From Edaphobacter sp. 12200R-103 (GTDB lineage: Bacteria > Acidobacteriota > Terriglobia > Terriglobales > Acidobacteriaceae), in NCBI RefSeq assembly GCF_010093025.1, contig NZ_CP048114.1, positions 1,674,001 to 1,738,000 on the forward strand: a DNA stretch of 64,000 bases, in the 5' to 3' direction. A model generated the notes under the pieces. It searched no databases and had not been told where the DNA came from. It saw only the letters and a program-made list of their open reading frames with translations. Within the stretch, counting starts at the first letter, position 1. Each line of letters begins with the position of its first letter. Made by a program: the position numbers and the translations under genes. Shown here one piece after another: positions 10,574 to 19,293 of this stretch.

Positions 10574-10891
10574 TTCATCACTCGCCAAACATCTCCACAG
10601 GCTTCTCCCACACCTCGCTCAAATCCACCCAGGCCGGATTCTCCCGTTCGATCAGCCAGATCTTCTTCGCCCCCGACCATCCCTTCAACTGCTTCTCCCG
10701 CGCAATCGCATCACCCACATAGGTGAACCGTTCGAACCACACCAGCCGATTGCCGTTCTACCGCTTCGAGTAGCCATCGCCCCCCCTGCTTATGCTGCTC
10801 CACCCGAAGCTCGATATCACTCGTCGTACCTACATAGAGGCTATGGCTCCGACTCGCCATGAGGCATGGTGTAGTAGATCGTCTCGCGCAT
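10574..10891 (-). pseudogene. degenerate second copy of the GIY-YIG endonuclease gene
   Basis: Aligns along its whole length with the gene at 10020-10337 at an offset of 554 bp, but its frame is broken. Relative to copy 1, two bases are lost where copy 1 has the GAAAC stretch near 10225, and a base is gained near the start codon (GATGTAGG versus GAGGCATGG). The recognisable piece MASRSHSLYVGTTSD and EQHKQG remains in one frame, and the downstream part (KQLKGWSGAKKIW) in another. No full-length product can be made. The flanking REP palindromes are intact. Confidence 0.8.
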
Positions 10892-10904
10892 CGAAATCCA
10901 GCAT

Positions 10905-10967
10905 AACCGCAGATCCTTCGACTCCGTTTGGCGAAAGGCACGCCAAACTCCGCTCAGGATGACACTG
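10905..10967 (-). repeat. REP-like palindrome, right flank (copy 2)
   Basis: Near-identical to 10351-10413, including the inner stem GTTTGGCG...CGCCAAAC (loop AAAGGCA), and inverted relative to 10507-10559. Confidence 0.8.
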
Positions 10968-11060
10968 TGACTTGAGAGGAGTTCATGGGGCTGCAGAATC
11001 GTGTTTGCCGCAAAATCACAGATCCATCTGGCTGCTACTACTTACCACCCCACCACCGGT

Positions 11061-11113
11061 GTCATCCTGAGCGAAGCCCGAAGGGCGTAGTCGAAGGATC
11101 TGCGGTTCTTCCA
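11061..11113 (+). repeat. REP-like palindrome, third copy, upstream of LarA-like gene
   Basis: Same as 10507-10559 for its first 53 bp, then the tandem period is lost. It ends about 70 bp before the start codon of the LarA-like gene and so lies in or near that gene's promoter region. Confidence 0.8.
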
Positions 11114-11185
11114 CCCCGCCACTACCTTCCCGCCAAACCTCAAATCCACCCAACCACCTGCCGAGCAAGGCGTATCATTACGGCG

Positions 11186-12487
11186 ATGCCTCCTACCTTT
11201 CCGCAAATGTTCCATCTCCACCAGTGCTATCCGCCCTCGCGCGCACTGGACGTCAAAGCTCTCCTCCGCGATGGGTTCGATAACAAATCACTCGCATCGC
11301 AGATCAAGCCGGGCATGCGCGTCGCCGTAGGCGTCGGAAGCCGCGGCATCACCAACCTTCCCGAGATCGTTGACGCCGTCCTCAACCTCCTCCGCGCTCA
11401 CGGCGCAGAGCCTTTCATCATTCCGGCCATGGGCAGCCATGGAGGAGCCACGCCGCAGGGCCAGCAGAACATGCTCGCCGGATTCGGCATCACCCCCGAA
11501 ACCCATGCGCCCTTCAACACCAGCATGGACGTCGACCAGATTGCCACCTTCGGCGATGGCTACCCCATCGTCTTCAGCCGCGCCGCCCTTGAGGCTGACG
11601 CCATCGTCGTGCTCAACCGCATCAAGCCACATACCGACTTCCACGGTAATCTCGGCAGCGGAATCCAGAAGATGCTCGTGATCGGCTTCGGCAAACACGT
11701 CGGCGCAGCCAACGCGCATCGAGTCGCGATGCAGCTTGGACATGAAGCCGTCATCCGTAAGACCGCGAAGATCATCCTCGACAAGGTCCCCGTCCTCTTC
11801 GCCGTCGCCATCCTGGAAGATCAGCATCATCAGACGCATGACCTGCGCGTGTTGCGCAGCGACGAGATCCTCAAGGAAGAGGACGCTCTCTTCGTACAGT
11901 CACAGCAGCTTCTGCCCCGGCTTCCCTTCCCCAACATCGATCTCCTCATCGTCGACGAACTCGGCAAGGAGATCAGCGGCACCGGCATGGACACCAACGT
12001 CATCGGCCGCGAGGTCTTCGGCTATATCTCCTCACTGCAGGCGCAGGGCACCCTGAAGCATCCAAATATTGGCAGAATCTTCGTCCGCGACCTGACGCCC
12101 GCCACCCGCGGCAACGCCATCGGGATCGGCCTCGCCGACTTCACCACCACCCGCCTCGTCAACGCCATCAATCGCGACTACACCTACACCAACTCGCTTA
12201 CCTCTCTTGGTCTCGAGTGCGCCAAGATTCCGTTTTATTACGACACCGACCGCGAGGCCCTCGAACGTGCCGTAGGCTCGCTCTTCGAGCAGTCCGCAAA
12301 CGCTCTGCGCATCGTGCGAATAAAAAACACGCTGGAACTCGACCACATGCTCGTCTCGGAACGCCTCACCCGCGACATCGATCCGTCACGCCCCGTCACG
12401 ATCGATCCCAACCCGCGAACCCTCGACTTCGACGCCGAGGGCAACCTGTTTCCGTTAAGCGCACTAAAAGAGAAGAAGCACCAATAG
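11186..12487 (+). CDS. LarA-like (DUF2088, lactate racemase domain) protein
   Basis: 433 aa from the ATG at 11186 (MPPTFPQMFHLHQ). The longer open frame upstream runs through the REP repeat and is rejected. The N-terminal domain has VAVGVGSRGITNLPEIV and FIIPAMGSHGGATPQG, a signature of proteins annotated with a lactate racemase N-terminal domain; later come NRIKPHTDFHGNLGSG and ELGKEISGTGMDTNV. True LarA is a nickel-pincer enzyme needing LarB, LarC and LarE for its cofactor, and none of these is nearby. The exact reaction is therefore unknown; 2-hydroxyacid isomerisation or dehydration is only a family-level guess. Confidence 0.8.
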   Translation: MPPTFPQMFHLHQCYPPSRALDVKALLRDGFDNKSLASQIKPGMRVAVGVGSRGITNLPEIVDAVLNLLRAHGAEPFIIPAMGSHGGATPQGQQNMLAGFGITPETHAPFNTSMDVDQIATFGDGYPIVFSRAALEADAIVVLNRIKPHTDFHGNLGSGIQKMLVIGFGKHVGAANAHRVAMQLGHEAVIRKTAKIILDKVPVLFAVAILEDQHHQTHDLRVLRSDEILKEEDALFVQSQQLLPRLPFPNIDLLIVDELGKEISGTGMDTNVIGREVFGYISSLQAQGTLKHPNIGRIFVRDLTPATRGNAIGIGLADFTTTRLVNAINRDYTYTNSLTSLGLECAKIPFYYDTDREALERAVGSLFEQSANALRIVRIKNTLELDHMLVSERLTRDIDPSRPVTIDPNPRTLDFDAEGNLFPLSALKEKKHQ

Positions 12488-12540
12488 AGTCTCCCGCGCT
12501 AGCCACCTACGAAGAAACCCGGGGATCAGTATGCAAATGG

Positions 12541-12640
12541 GCGGGTGGCCAAATCTGCCCACCCAGCCACAAATCGGGTGCCCCATCTTCGCGACGGCTT
12601 CATCGTCGCTAAGGTGGGATCATTTGCGCAAAGCGCGAAC
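12541..12640. repeat. palindromic repeat family 2, copy 2
   Basis: GCGGGTGGCC and AATCGGGTG precede a long imperfect hairpin (CCCATCTT...GCGACG pairing with CGTCGC...AAGGTGGG, 12582-12618), followed by CATTTGCGCAAAGCGCGAAC. Shares layout and both flanks with 9812-9932 and 13395-13486. It fills the gap between the LarA-like gene and the small membrane protein. Confidence 0.7.
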
Positions 12641-12714
12641 CGCTTCCCAGGTAAAGCCAAGCCGGGATGTCCCAGTCGGCCTGGAAGGTGTAACCTCTCG
12701 CCAGGAGACTGACC

Positions 12715-12876
12715 ATGAAAGTGGCAGCTATCTTTGTAGCCATCTTTGCAGCCAACTTCATCCCGATGATGCTGATTCTGTCGGGAGACCGAGCCAAAGA
12801 AGCGCAGGACAAAGCACGCGAGCGCCGCCTCGCTGACGCCCGGATGAATGCAAGGCTCCTGCGACTCAACCTCTGA
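12715..12876 (+). CDS. small single-pass membrane protein
   Basis: 53 aa, preceded by the ribosome binding site CCAGGAGA about 6 nt before the ATG. It begins MKVAAIFVAIFAANFIPMML, one membrane helix (about 2-22), and continues with a strongly charged helix (SGDRAKEAQDKARERRLADA) ending in RLLRLNL. No family is recognised. The good Shine-Dalgarno sequence, clean hydrophobic/charged partition and stop 9 bp before the convergent HbpS-like gene support it as a real small gene; function unknown. Confidence 0.6.
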   Translation: MKVAAIFVAIFAANFIPMMLILSGDRAKEAQDKARERRLADARMNARLLRLNL

Positions 12877-12884
12877 TCGAAGCG

Positions 12885-13349
12885 TCACTTTTTCAGAAGT
12901 GCGTCAAGACCGGATTGCGCAATGGCTTCGTCGATCTCCGATTTAGCTCCGCTCGCCGATATCCCGCCCAGAATCTGCCCGTCGACCTTGATCGGCACCC
13001 CTCCCTGGTTGGGGAAGAACTCCGGGAACGCCAGCGCTTCCATACTGCCCTTCTTGATCGTCTCTGCCCCATCTCTGGAAGGCTTGCCGTAGAAGGCTGC
13101 ATGGCGCGCTTTTTTCTGAGCAAATTGAATCGTACTGAGCGAGGCTGTTTCGCCCTTCTCCAGAAAAAGCAGGTTGCCGCTCTCATCCACGACGCAGATG
13201 GTTACGGAAACATTCAGCTCCCTGGCTTTTGCCTCCGCCGCAGCAACCATGACTTTGACATTGGCAAGATCCAGATACTTCTTGCTTGGAAGATCGCTGG
13301 CAAAGGCCGCCATCGCTGGAACAAGAATTGCCACCAAGAATCGCTTCAC
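12885..13349 (-). CDS. HbpS/GlcG-like (DUF336) exported protein
   Basis: 154 aa from a GTG at 13349, chosen because GGAGG lies 5 nt upstream; a longer open frame begins at 13412. The first 17 residues (MKRFLVAILVPAMAAFA) form a signal peptide. The mature part shows the HbpS/GlcG pattern: LANVKVMVAAAEAKA, VTICVVDESGNLLFLEKGE, IQFAQKKARHAAFYGKPS and a C-terminal GVPIKVDGQILGGISASGA. Homologues bind haem or corrinoids, or accompany glycolate oxidation genes. No such genes are adjacent; a truncated haemoglobin gene is divergent 195 bp away, so a haem connection is possible. Confidence 0.85.
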   Translation of the reverse strand: MKRFLVAILVPAMAAFASDLPSKKYLDLANVKVMVAAAEAKARELNVSVTICVVDESGNLLFLEKGETASLSTIQFAQKKARHAAFYGKPSRDGAETIKKGSMEALAFPEFFPNQGGVPIKVDGQILGGISASGAKSEIDEAIAQSGLDALLKK

Positions 13350-13394
13350 AGATTCCTCCCACAAATATTGTGCGTTCCAATCTACAACGCCGAG

Positions 13395-13486
13395 TGGGCG
13401 GGTGGCCCCCATCTGTCCCTCGAACCACGAATCGGGTGGCCCCTATCACGATTCTGAGATGTCGGCATTCGCGTAAAGCACGAACC
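13395..13486. repeat. palindromic repeat family 2, copy 3 (degenerate)
   Basis: GTGGGCGGGTGGCCCCCATCT, then ACGAATCGGGTGGCCCCTAT and GGCATTCGCGTAAAGCACGAAC. Same order of blocks as the copies at 9812 and 12541, but the central stem is eroded. Lies between the divergent HbpS-like and globin genes. Confidence 0.6.
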
Positions 13487-13544
13487 CGATCCCTGAATGC
13501 ACTCTCGCGCCGCAAAGGTCTAAACTAAAGATAAGAGGTGCAGA

Positions 13545-13934
13545 ATGGGTCCAAAGCCGACTGAAGCTGAGATCTCGAACCTGGTTGAAACCTTCTATGA
13601 CAAGGTCCGTCGCGATCCGGACATCGGCCCGATCTTCAACGCGATCGTCGGCGACTGGCCTCATCATCTGGCAACCCTGAAGGATTTCTGGTCCACGTTG
13701 CTACTGACGACCGGCCGCTACAAAGGCGATCCCATGATGACGCACCTTCAGCTTCAGCTTCCGCTTGATCCGCAGCACTTCGAGCGCTGGCTTACCCTTT
13801 TCGCCGAGACCGCAAACGAGGTCCTTCCTCCAGCAGCCGCAGAGCTGGCCATCCGCAAATCGCACCGCATCGCGCAGAACTTCCAGGATGGGATTGCATA
13901 CCAGCGAGCGCAGGGCGGCCTTACGGCACAGTAG
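13545..13934 (+). CDS. group III truncated haemoglobin
   Basis: 129 aa, preceded by AAGAGGTG. It has the short 2-over-2 globin pattern of the group III (TrHb3) family: ISNLVETFYDKVRRDPDIGPIFN, then DWPHHLATLKDFWSTLLLTTGRYKG and HLQLQLPLDPQHFERWLTLFAETANEVL. The proximal histidine is most likely the one in MMTHLQL. Group III globins bind O2, CO or NO with a haem in the cytoplasm; proposed roles are ligand sensing or NO/peroxide chemistry. It may pair functionally with the divergent HbpS-like gene, but this is inference. Confidence 0.9.
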   Translation: MGPKPTEAEISNLVETFYDKVRRDPDIGPIFNAIVGDWPHHLATLKDFWSTLLLTTGRYKGDPMMTHLQLQLPLDPQHFERWLTLFAETANEVLPPAAAELAIRKSHRIAQNFQDGIAYQRAQGGLTAQ

Positions 13935-13997
13935 GTCTGCGCATCAATTTCCCGCTCGAGTCATCTCGAGCCAAACGGTGGGATAATCTGAATTCGC

Positions 13998-15371
13998 ATG
14001 CGACTGCGAACTCTCAACCTCCTCTGCCTGCTGTTTGCCGCCTCCATCCTTACTCCCGCAGCCCCGACCCGGGCGCAGAGCTTCCCCGACGTCAAACCCA
14101 GCCCGGCACAACTGGAGTGGCAGGACCTTGAAGTCGGCGTCATCTTCCACTTCTCGACAAACACCTTTCTCAATCGCGAATGGGGCGACGGCACAGCCTC
14201 TCCCTCAGTCTTCAATCCCGCACACGTCGACACCGACCAGTGGATGGAAGCCGCCAAGGCAGGCGGAGCGAAGTACGCCGTCCTCGTCGCAAAGCACCAC
14301 GACGGCTTCGCGCTCTTTCCCAGCGCCCACACGGACTACTCCGTCAAAGCAAGCCCGTGGATGAACGGCAAGGGAGACCTCGTCCGGCTCGCCTCCGATT
14401 CGGCCCACAAAGCCGGCCTGGGCTTCGGCGTCTATCTCTCCCCCTGGGACAGGCACGATCCACGCTATCTCGACCCCAAGGCATACGACAAGTACTATCT
14501 GTCGCAGCTAACGGAGCTGGCCACACACTACGGTCCTCTCACCGAGTTCTGGCTGGATGGCGCAGGCTCCGAAGGACGAACCTACGACTTCGACAAGATC
14601 GTGCAGCGGCTTCGCACCTATCAGCCGAATACGGTCGTATTCGCCGACACCGAACTCTACAAGAACGCCGATGCGCGCTGGGTGGGTTCCGAAAGTGGCA
14701 CGGTGCCGTACGAAAACTGGAACGTGATCGATCGCGCAGGCTATCTGCGCTGGCGGCCGGTTGAAGCTGACACGCCTCTGCGCAAGATGCACTGGTTCTG
14801 GCATCCGAACGACGAGTCTTCCCTTCTCAGCGTCGACGAACTCCTCGACATCTACACCAAGACGGTAGGCCGCGGCGCTCAGCTCATGCTCGGCCTTGCG
14901 CCGGATAATACGGGACGCCTGCCTGAGGTTGATGTAAAGCGCCTGCACGAGTTCGGCGATGCTCTGAAGCGCATTTATAGCGATAATCTTGCGCAAAAAG
15001 CGCAGAACATCAACAACGATCCTTCAAGTGCCGCATTCGATAACGATCCATCCACCTTCTGGTCTGCACCTGAGCGTCACGCTACGTTGGAGCTGCACTT
15101 CGGCAAGCCCGTCACCTTTGACCGCACCGTTACGATGGAGTGGCTCAATGAAGGCCAGCGGATCGAGGAGTATAGCATCGAAGCCTGGCAAAGCGGATCC
15201 TGGAAACAGTTGGCGCACGCCTACGCTATCGGACATAAGAAGATCGATCTCTTTCCCGCGGTTACAACCCAGCAGGTACGGCTCAGGCTACTGTCTACCG
15301 TAGGCTCGGCAGCTATACGAGAGTTTCAGCTCTATGATGGACGCAACAAGGCCTCCGCCTCCTCAAAATAA
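13998..15371 (+). CDS. exported alpha-L-fucosidase, GH29
   Basis: 457 aa with a signal peptide (1-27, ending TRAQ). The GH29 barrel carries GVIFHFSTNTF, AKHHDGFALFPS (98-109) and TEFWLDGAG with likely nucleophile D187. The acid/base residue is less certain, as usual in the family. The last 120 residues look like a beta-sandwich of the F5/8 type C (discoidin) kind (PSSAAFDNDPSTFWSA...). It would release fucose from exogenous glycans in the periplasm. A second GH29 gene lies 2 kb downstream but with different signal and length, so this is not a recent tandem duplication. Confidence 0.92.
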   Translation: MRLRTLNLLCLLFAASILTPAAPTRAQSFPDVKPSPAQLEWQDLEVGVIFHFSTNTFLNREWGDGTASPSVFNPAHVDTDQWMEAAKAGGAKYAVLVAKHHDGFALFPSAHTDYSVKASPWMNGKGDLVRLASDSAHKAGLGFGVYLSPWDRHDPRYLDPKAYDKYYLSQLTELATHYGPLTEFWLDGAGSEGRTYDFDKIVQRLRTYQPNTVVFADTELYKNADARWVGSESGTVPYENWNVIDRAGYLRWRPVEADTPLRKMHWFWHPNDESSLLSVDELLDIYTKTVGRGAQLMLGLAPDNTGRLPEVDVKRLHEFGDALKRIYSDNLAQKAQNINNDPSSAAFDNDPSTFWSAPERHATLELHFGKPVTFDRTVTMEWLNEGQRIEEYSIEAWQSGSWKQLAHAYAIGHKKIDLFPAVTTQQVRLRLLSTVGSAAIREFQLYDGRNKASASSK

Positions 15372-15460
15372 AAAATAATGGAACGTCCAACGGACGCCGG
15401 GATCAAATTCAGCATCGTATCTCCCGTAGCACATCTCTTTTGGGGAGAACGATAAAGAAA

Positions 15461-15604
15461 ATGATCCTCCTTCTCATCATTCTAATTTTGCTCTTCGGCT
15501 TTGGCGGATATCGCATGGGGCCAGGCCTGGGATACTATGGCGGCGGCGGATTGAGCCTGATCCTCACAATCGTGCTGATCCTTCTTCTACTGAAGGTCAT
15601 CTGA
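15461..15604 (+). CDS. DUF3309-like hydrophobic peptide
   Basis: 47 aa: MILLLIILILLFGFGGYRMG, a glycine-rich middle (GPGLGYYGGGG) and a second hydrophobic run ending LLLLKVI. Two short membrane segments separated by a Gly/Tyr loop are the pattern of the DUF3309 family of tiny membrane proteins. A GGGGAGAACG sequence lies about 15 nt upstream. Function unknown. A strong bidirectional hairpin terminator follows 30 bp downstream. Confidence 0.75.
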   Translation: MILLLIILILLFGFGGYRMGPGLGYYGGGGLSLILTIVLILLLLKVI

Positions 15605-15634
15605 CGGGACTCCATCTAACCAGCTGAGACTTTC

Positions 15635-15672
15635 GTCGCGGCCTGCCGGAAGATGCAAGGGCAGGCCGCGAC
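15635..15672. terminator. bidirectional intrinsic terminator
   Basis: A perfect 13-bp stem (GTCGCGGCCTGCC with GGCAGGCCGCGAC) and 12-nt loop between the convergent DUF3309-like and HerA-like genes; short T and A tracts lie on both sides. Confidence 0.8.
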
Positions 15673-15675
15673 TGT

Positions 15676-17208
15676 TTAACGACGCCGGCTTGAAGTTCCG
15701 CCGAGAAGCGATCCCAGCACACCGCGAACGATCTGACGCCCCACCGTGCTGCCCATCGTGCGAGCGGCGCTCTTGACCATCGCCTCAACAACTGTGTCCC
15801 CCCGGCGAGAGCCCGCACCGCCTCCCATAACACCTCCGAGGACGTTGCCAGCAGCTTCCAGCCAGCCGCCCTCCTTCGGAACGGTGCCTGCGTTTGAACC
15901 ACCTCCGGCTGGAGCAGCCGCAGCCGTCGACGCTGCGACTTTGCCCTTCAACTTCTCGTACGCTGACTCACGGTCCACACATGTCTCATAGACTCCAGCC
16001 ACGACGGAAGACTTGATAATCGCGGCTCGCTGTTCCGGAGTAATTGGCCCAATCTGACTGTGCGGAGGACAGATCATCGCGCGTTCCACCACGCCTGGAA
16101 TCCCCTTCTCGTCCAGCAGAGAAACGAGCGCTTCGCCTACACCAAGTTGTGTAATTACCTCTTCCACGTTCAACTTCGGATTCGACCGGAACGTCTGCGC
16201 CGCGGACTTCACCGCCTTCTGATCCCTTGGCGAGAAGGCGCGCAGCGCATGCTGCACACGATTTCCCAGCTGCCCCAGAACCGTCTCCGGAATATCGATG
16301 GGGTTCTGCGTCACGAAGAAGACCCCCACGCCCTTGGAACGGATCAGCCGCACCACCTGCTCGATGCGGGACTGTAAGACCGAGGGGAGATCGTTGAAGA
16401 GCAGATGAGCCTCGTCAAAGAAGAAGACGAGCTTCGGTTTCTCCGGGTCGCCGACCTCTGGCAGCTTTTCAAACAACTCGCTCATCAGCCACAGAAGAAA
16501 GGTCGCATACAGCTGCGGCGATTCAAGCAGCTTATCTGCGGCAAGAATGTTGATCACTCCTTTGCCGCTGGCATCGGTCTGAAGAAGATCCTCGATATTG
16601 AGAGCAGGTTCTCCGAAGAACTGATCGCCTCCCTGCTGGCCGAGCGCGACCAGACCGCGCTGAATGGCGCCGATACTGGCGGCCGAGATATTGCCGTAGT
16701 TGGTCTGATACTCCTTCGCGTGCTCCGAAACGTGCTGCAGCATCGCCGTCAGATCCTTCATATCCAGCAGAAGCAGTCCATTGTCATCGGCGATCTTGAA
16801 GACCAGCGTAAGGACGCCTGTCTGGGTCTCATTCAGGTTGAGGATGCGGCTCATCAGCAGCGGTCCCATCTCGCTGACCGTCGTCCTGACCGGGTGCCCT
16901 TCCTTGCCGAAAACATCCCAGAAGATGACGGGAGCGCCCGAGAAGGTCCAATCCCCCAGGCCCATTGTCTTTACACGTTCATCGAACTTCGGTGAGTTCT
17001 TGCCCGGCTGGCTGATGCCCGAAAGATCACCCTTCACGTCAGCGGCAAACACGGGCACCCCAATAGAGCTGAACCGCTCCGCCATTACCTGCAGGGTCAC
17101 CGTCTTGCCCGTCCCCGTAGCACCGGCGACCAGGCCATGACGGTTCGACAGCGCCGGTAAAAGATACAGCTCCCCAGAACCCTTCGCGATCATTGGCATC
17201 TCAGCCAT
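15676..17208 (-). CDS. HerA-like/DUF853 ATPase (YjgR family)
   Basis: 510 aa. It starts [18 protein letters not shown], with Walker A GATGTGKT at 29-36, [12 protein letters not shown], Walker [13 protein letters not shown], the sensor stretch [15 protein letters not shown] and an arginine-rich [21 protein letters not shown]. The C-terminal 90 residues are Ala/Gly-rich and end GTSSRRR. The family resembles the HerA/FtsK translocase core, but the biological role of the stand-alone bacterial form (E. coli YjgR) is not established. No NurA-like nuclease is adjacent. Convergent with the DUF3309-like gene and divergent from the second fucosidase. Confidence 0.88.
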   Translation of the reverse strand: MAEMPMIAKGSGELYLLPALSNRHGLVAGATGTGKTVTLQVMAERFSSIGVPVFAADVKGDLSGISQPGKNSPKFDERVKTMGLGDWTFSGAPVIFWDVFGKEGHPVRTTVSEMGPLLMSRILNLNETQTGVLTLVFKIADDNGLLLLDMKDLTAMLQHVSEHAKEYQTNYGNISAASIGAIQRGLVALGQQGGDQFFGEPALNIEDLLQTDASGKGVINILAADKLLESPQLYATFLLWLMSELFEKLPEVGDPEKPKLVFFFDEAHLLFNDLPSVLQSRIEQVVRLIRSKGVGVFFVTQNPIDIPETVLGQLGNRVQHALRAFSPRDQKAVKSAAQTFRSNPKLNVEEVITQLGVGEALVSLLDEKGIPGVVERAMICPPHSQIGPITPEQRAAIIKSSVVAGVYETCVDRESAYEKLKGKVAASTAAAAPAGGGSNAGTVPKEGGWLEAAGNVLGGVMGGGAGSRRGDTVVEAMVKSAARTMGSTVGRQIVRGVLGSLLGGTSSRRR

Positions 17209-17331
17209 GTTTTCTCTGCTCCTTCAGCGTCAGCTGCAAACACTCTCACGATATCGCATCCTTGCATATTCCACGGGACGCGACTAGAGTGAGGCTGTTC
17301 AAACTTAGTCATCGAAAGTGAAATTTCAACG

Positions 17332-18906
17332 ATGAAACTTACTAGACGCCAGGCCCTGCAGCTTCTCGCTGCCAGCGCTCCCGCATTTGCTCTCCAGCCT
17401 CGCACAGCACTTGCTGCCTCCCTGCCGATAGCCTCAGGTCCTTTCCGCGGAACGCGCGAATCACTCTCGGCCTATCGGATTCCGGCGTGGTTTGCAGATG
17501 CCAAATTCGGAATCTGGTCGCACTGGGGCCCTCAGTCCGGTGTGGAAGACGGCGACTGGTACGCGCGCAATATGTACATCCAGGGCTCACCGCAGTATGA
17601 GTACCATCTGAAGACCTACGGGCATCCGTCCAAGGTCGGCTACAAAGACCTGATCCCGAAGTTTAAAGCCGAACGCTGGGACCCGGAACATCTGATGGAT
17701 CTCTACGTCAAGGCGGGAGCTCGCTATTTCCTCTCCATGGGCGTGCACCATGACAACTTCGATCTATGGAATTCGAAGTATCAGCCTCGCTGGAACTCTG
17801 TCGCCACAGGCCCGAAGCGGGATATCGTTGGGCTGTGGAAGAGCGCTGCACGCAAGCGAGGACTGCGTTTCGGTGTCTCCGAGCATCTCTCGAACTCCTA
17901 CGACTGGCTGGCCCCGTCGCACACCAGCGACTCGACAGGTTCGCTCGCGGGCGTTCCCTACGATGGCACGTTGAAGGCTTATTCCGATCTCTATCACGAC
18001 TACTCCGGCGAACCTGCCGACTTTGCGAAAAAGGCGCAGGCCATGGGCCGTGTCGCTCCCGATCGTTGGAAGCTGCGCTACTTCAACCGCATCAAAGATC
18101 TGATCGACCAGCATCAGCCCGATCTGCTCTACACCGACGGCGGCATCCCGTTTGAGGAGTATGGTCTCTCCCTTGTCGCGGAGCTCTACAACGTCAGCGC
18201 GTCGAAACATGGAGGTGCCGTCGAAGCGGTTTATACCAGCAAGACAGCCTCGGACTGCACCACCGGAACCTGCGCCCTCGATCGCGAGCGCGGTGTTCTC
18301 GATGACATCTCTGCACATCCATGGCAGACCGACACCTGCATCGGGCAGTGGCACTATAAACGCGGCATCCAATACAAATCCGCCAAGAAGGTTATCGACC
18401 TACTGGTCGATATCGTCAGCAAAAACGGAAATTTGTTGCTGAACTTTCCTTTGCCAAATACCGGAGAGCTTGACAAAGATGAGCTGGTTACTCTGACCGG
18501 TATTACCTCATGGATGCGGGTCAACAGCGAAGGCATCTATGAAACACGGCCCTGGAAGGTGTATGGCGAAGGCCCATCAACCAAAGTAGTCATTCCGAAG
18601 AATGGAAAAGAGTTCGATCCCAATGAGGGCAAGAAACCCGATCTGACGTCAGCCGACATTCGTTTCACCACAAAAGGCCCGGCACTCTACGCCTTCGTTC
18701 AAGGATGGCCACAGCAGCAGTCCGTTGTCATCCACTCTCTGGGTACGCGAAGCCCACATGCAGTAAAGGTCCATCGCGCCGGCATTCTCGGTCACGCACA
18801 GAACCTTCGGTTCAACCAGCAGGCCGACGGTCTGCATATTGTTCTTCCATCCACTCCACCGGCAACTGCAGGCATCGGCTTTACCTTAAAGCTCATTACG
18901 GCATAG
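17332..18906 (+). CDS. alpha-L-fucosidase, GH29, Tat-type signal
   Basis: 524 aa. The N-terminus MKLTRRQALQLLAASAPAFA resembles a twin-arginine signal, implying export of a folded enzyme. The barrel has FGIWSHWGPQSGVEDGDWYAR, YFLSMGVHHDNFDLW, GLRFGVSEHLSNSYDW and DLLYTDGGIPF, where D is the expected nucleophile. A C-terminal beta domain includes SLGTRSPHAVKVHRAGILG. This is a different GH29 subgroup from the one at 13998. It is the last host gene before the island; its stop lies 73 bp before the attachment-site repeat. Confidence 0.92.
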   Translation: MKLTRRQALQLLAASAPAFALQPRTALAASLPIASGPFRGTRESLSAYRIPAWFADAKFGIWSHWGPQSGVEDGDWYARNMYIQGSPQYEYHLKTYGHPSKVGYKDLIPKFKAERWDPEHLMDLYVKAGARYFLSMGVHHDNFDLWNSKYQPRWNSVATGPKRDIVGLWKSAARKRGLRFGVSEHLSNSYDWLAPSHTSDSTGSLAGVPYDGTLKAYSDLYHDYSGEPADFAKKAQAMGRVAPDRWKLRYFNRIKDLIDQHQPDLLYTDGGIPFEEYGLSLVAELYNVSASKHGGAVEAVYTSKTASDCTTGTCALDRERGVLDDISAHPWQTDTCIGQWHYKRGIQYKSAKKVIDLLVDIVSKNGNLLLNFPLPNTGELDKDELVTLTGITSWMRVNSEGIYETRPWKVYGEGPSTKVVIPKNGKEFDPNEGKKPDLTSADIRFTTKGPALYAFVQGWPQQQSVVIHSLGTRSPHAVKVHRAGILGHAQNLRFNQQADGLHIVLPSTPPATAGIGFTLKLITA

Positions 18907-18978
18907 AGAAGGAGATCTGTCCTTGGGTATCTGGCCTGGAATTCCTTCACCGATAAGGAGGAGAGGAACAGCAGAGAG

Positions 18979-19028
18979 GTGGTGGCCCGGGCAGGAGTCC
19001 AACCTGCGACCTTCGCGTTAGGAGTGCG
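18979..19028 (+). repeat. left attachment site: 50-bp copy of tRNA-Arg 3' half
   Basis: Identical over 50 bp, and in the same orientation, to 39737-39786, which is the 3' half of the tRNA-Arg(CCT) gene from mid anticodon stem through the CCA end. Similarity stops abruptly on both sides (next bases AT versus CC), as expected for a site-specific recombination core. Confidence 0.9.
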
Positions 19029-19218
19029 ATAAATAGGGTTGCTGCATATAGCCGTAACCTCCTGCAAATTATTTTTTTACAATAACTTATGAGATAAGCT
19101 TAGCCGGGATTCGCCGCACACAGTTTAATTAGGTCTAGCGCTTTAGCGGCTCAGGATGTATTTACCAGTGCAGCAATCATTATGGGCGTATGATCAACGC
19201 AGTAGTTTGATCCTCTTC

Positions 19219-19288
19219 CTCGCCTTCAGCTGTCTATTGCTTTCGCTCCTGACGAGCACCTTCCAAGTAAGCAACAGGACGACTGGAG
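19219..19288 (+). promoter_or_regulatory. conserved leader of small-protein cassette, copy 1
   Basis: CTCGCCTTCAGC, then ATTGCTTTCGCTCCTGACGA, GCACCTTCCAAGTAAGCAAC and the Shine-Dalgarno CTGGAG before the ATG at 19294. The same series of blocks with the same spacing precedes the related genes at 36161 (minus), 37018 (minus) and 52085. Could be promoter plus 5'-UTR or a cis-acting RNA. Confidence 0.7.
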
Positions 19289-19293
19289 TTTCC

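Larger units (their letters stand above)
9953..11060. repeat. tandem duplication, 2 x 554 bp (REP/GIY-YIG/REP unit)
   Basis: Several landmarks recur at exactly 554 bp. The REP start is at 9953, 10507 and 11061 (the last only partial); the inverted REP end is at 10351 and 10905; the segment beginning ATGGGGCTGCAGAATCG is at 10431 and 10985. Small indels inside the units cancel out, keeping the period. The inter-unit segment is identical in both copies, whereas the gene-bearing half has diverged. Confidence 0.9.

Noticed and set aside
10985..11185. Upstream extension of the LarA-like frame
   Set aside because: Runs through the REP repeat and has no homologous character; the ATG at 11186 fits the domain start.
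18979..19028. Second functional tRNA-Arg gene
   Set aside because: Only the 3' half is present; D arm and 5' acceptor are missing, so it is an attachment-site copy.
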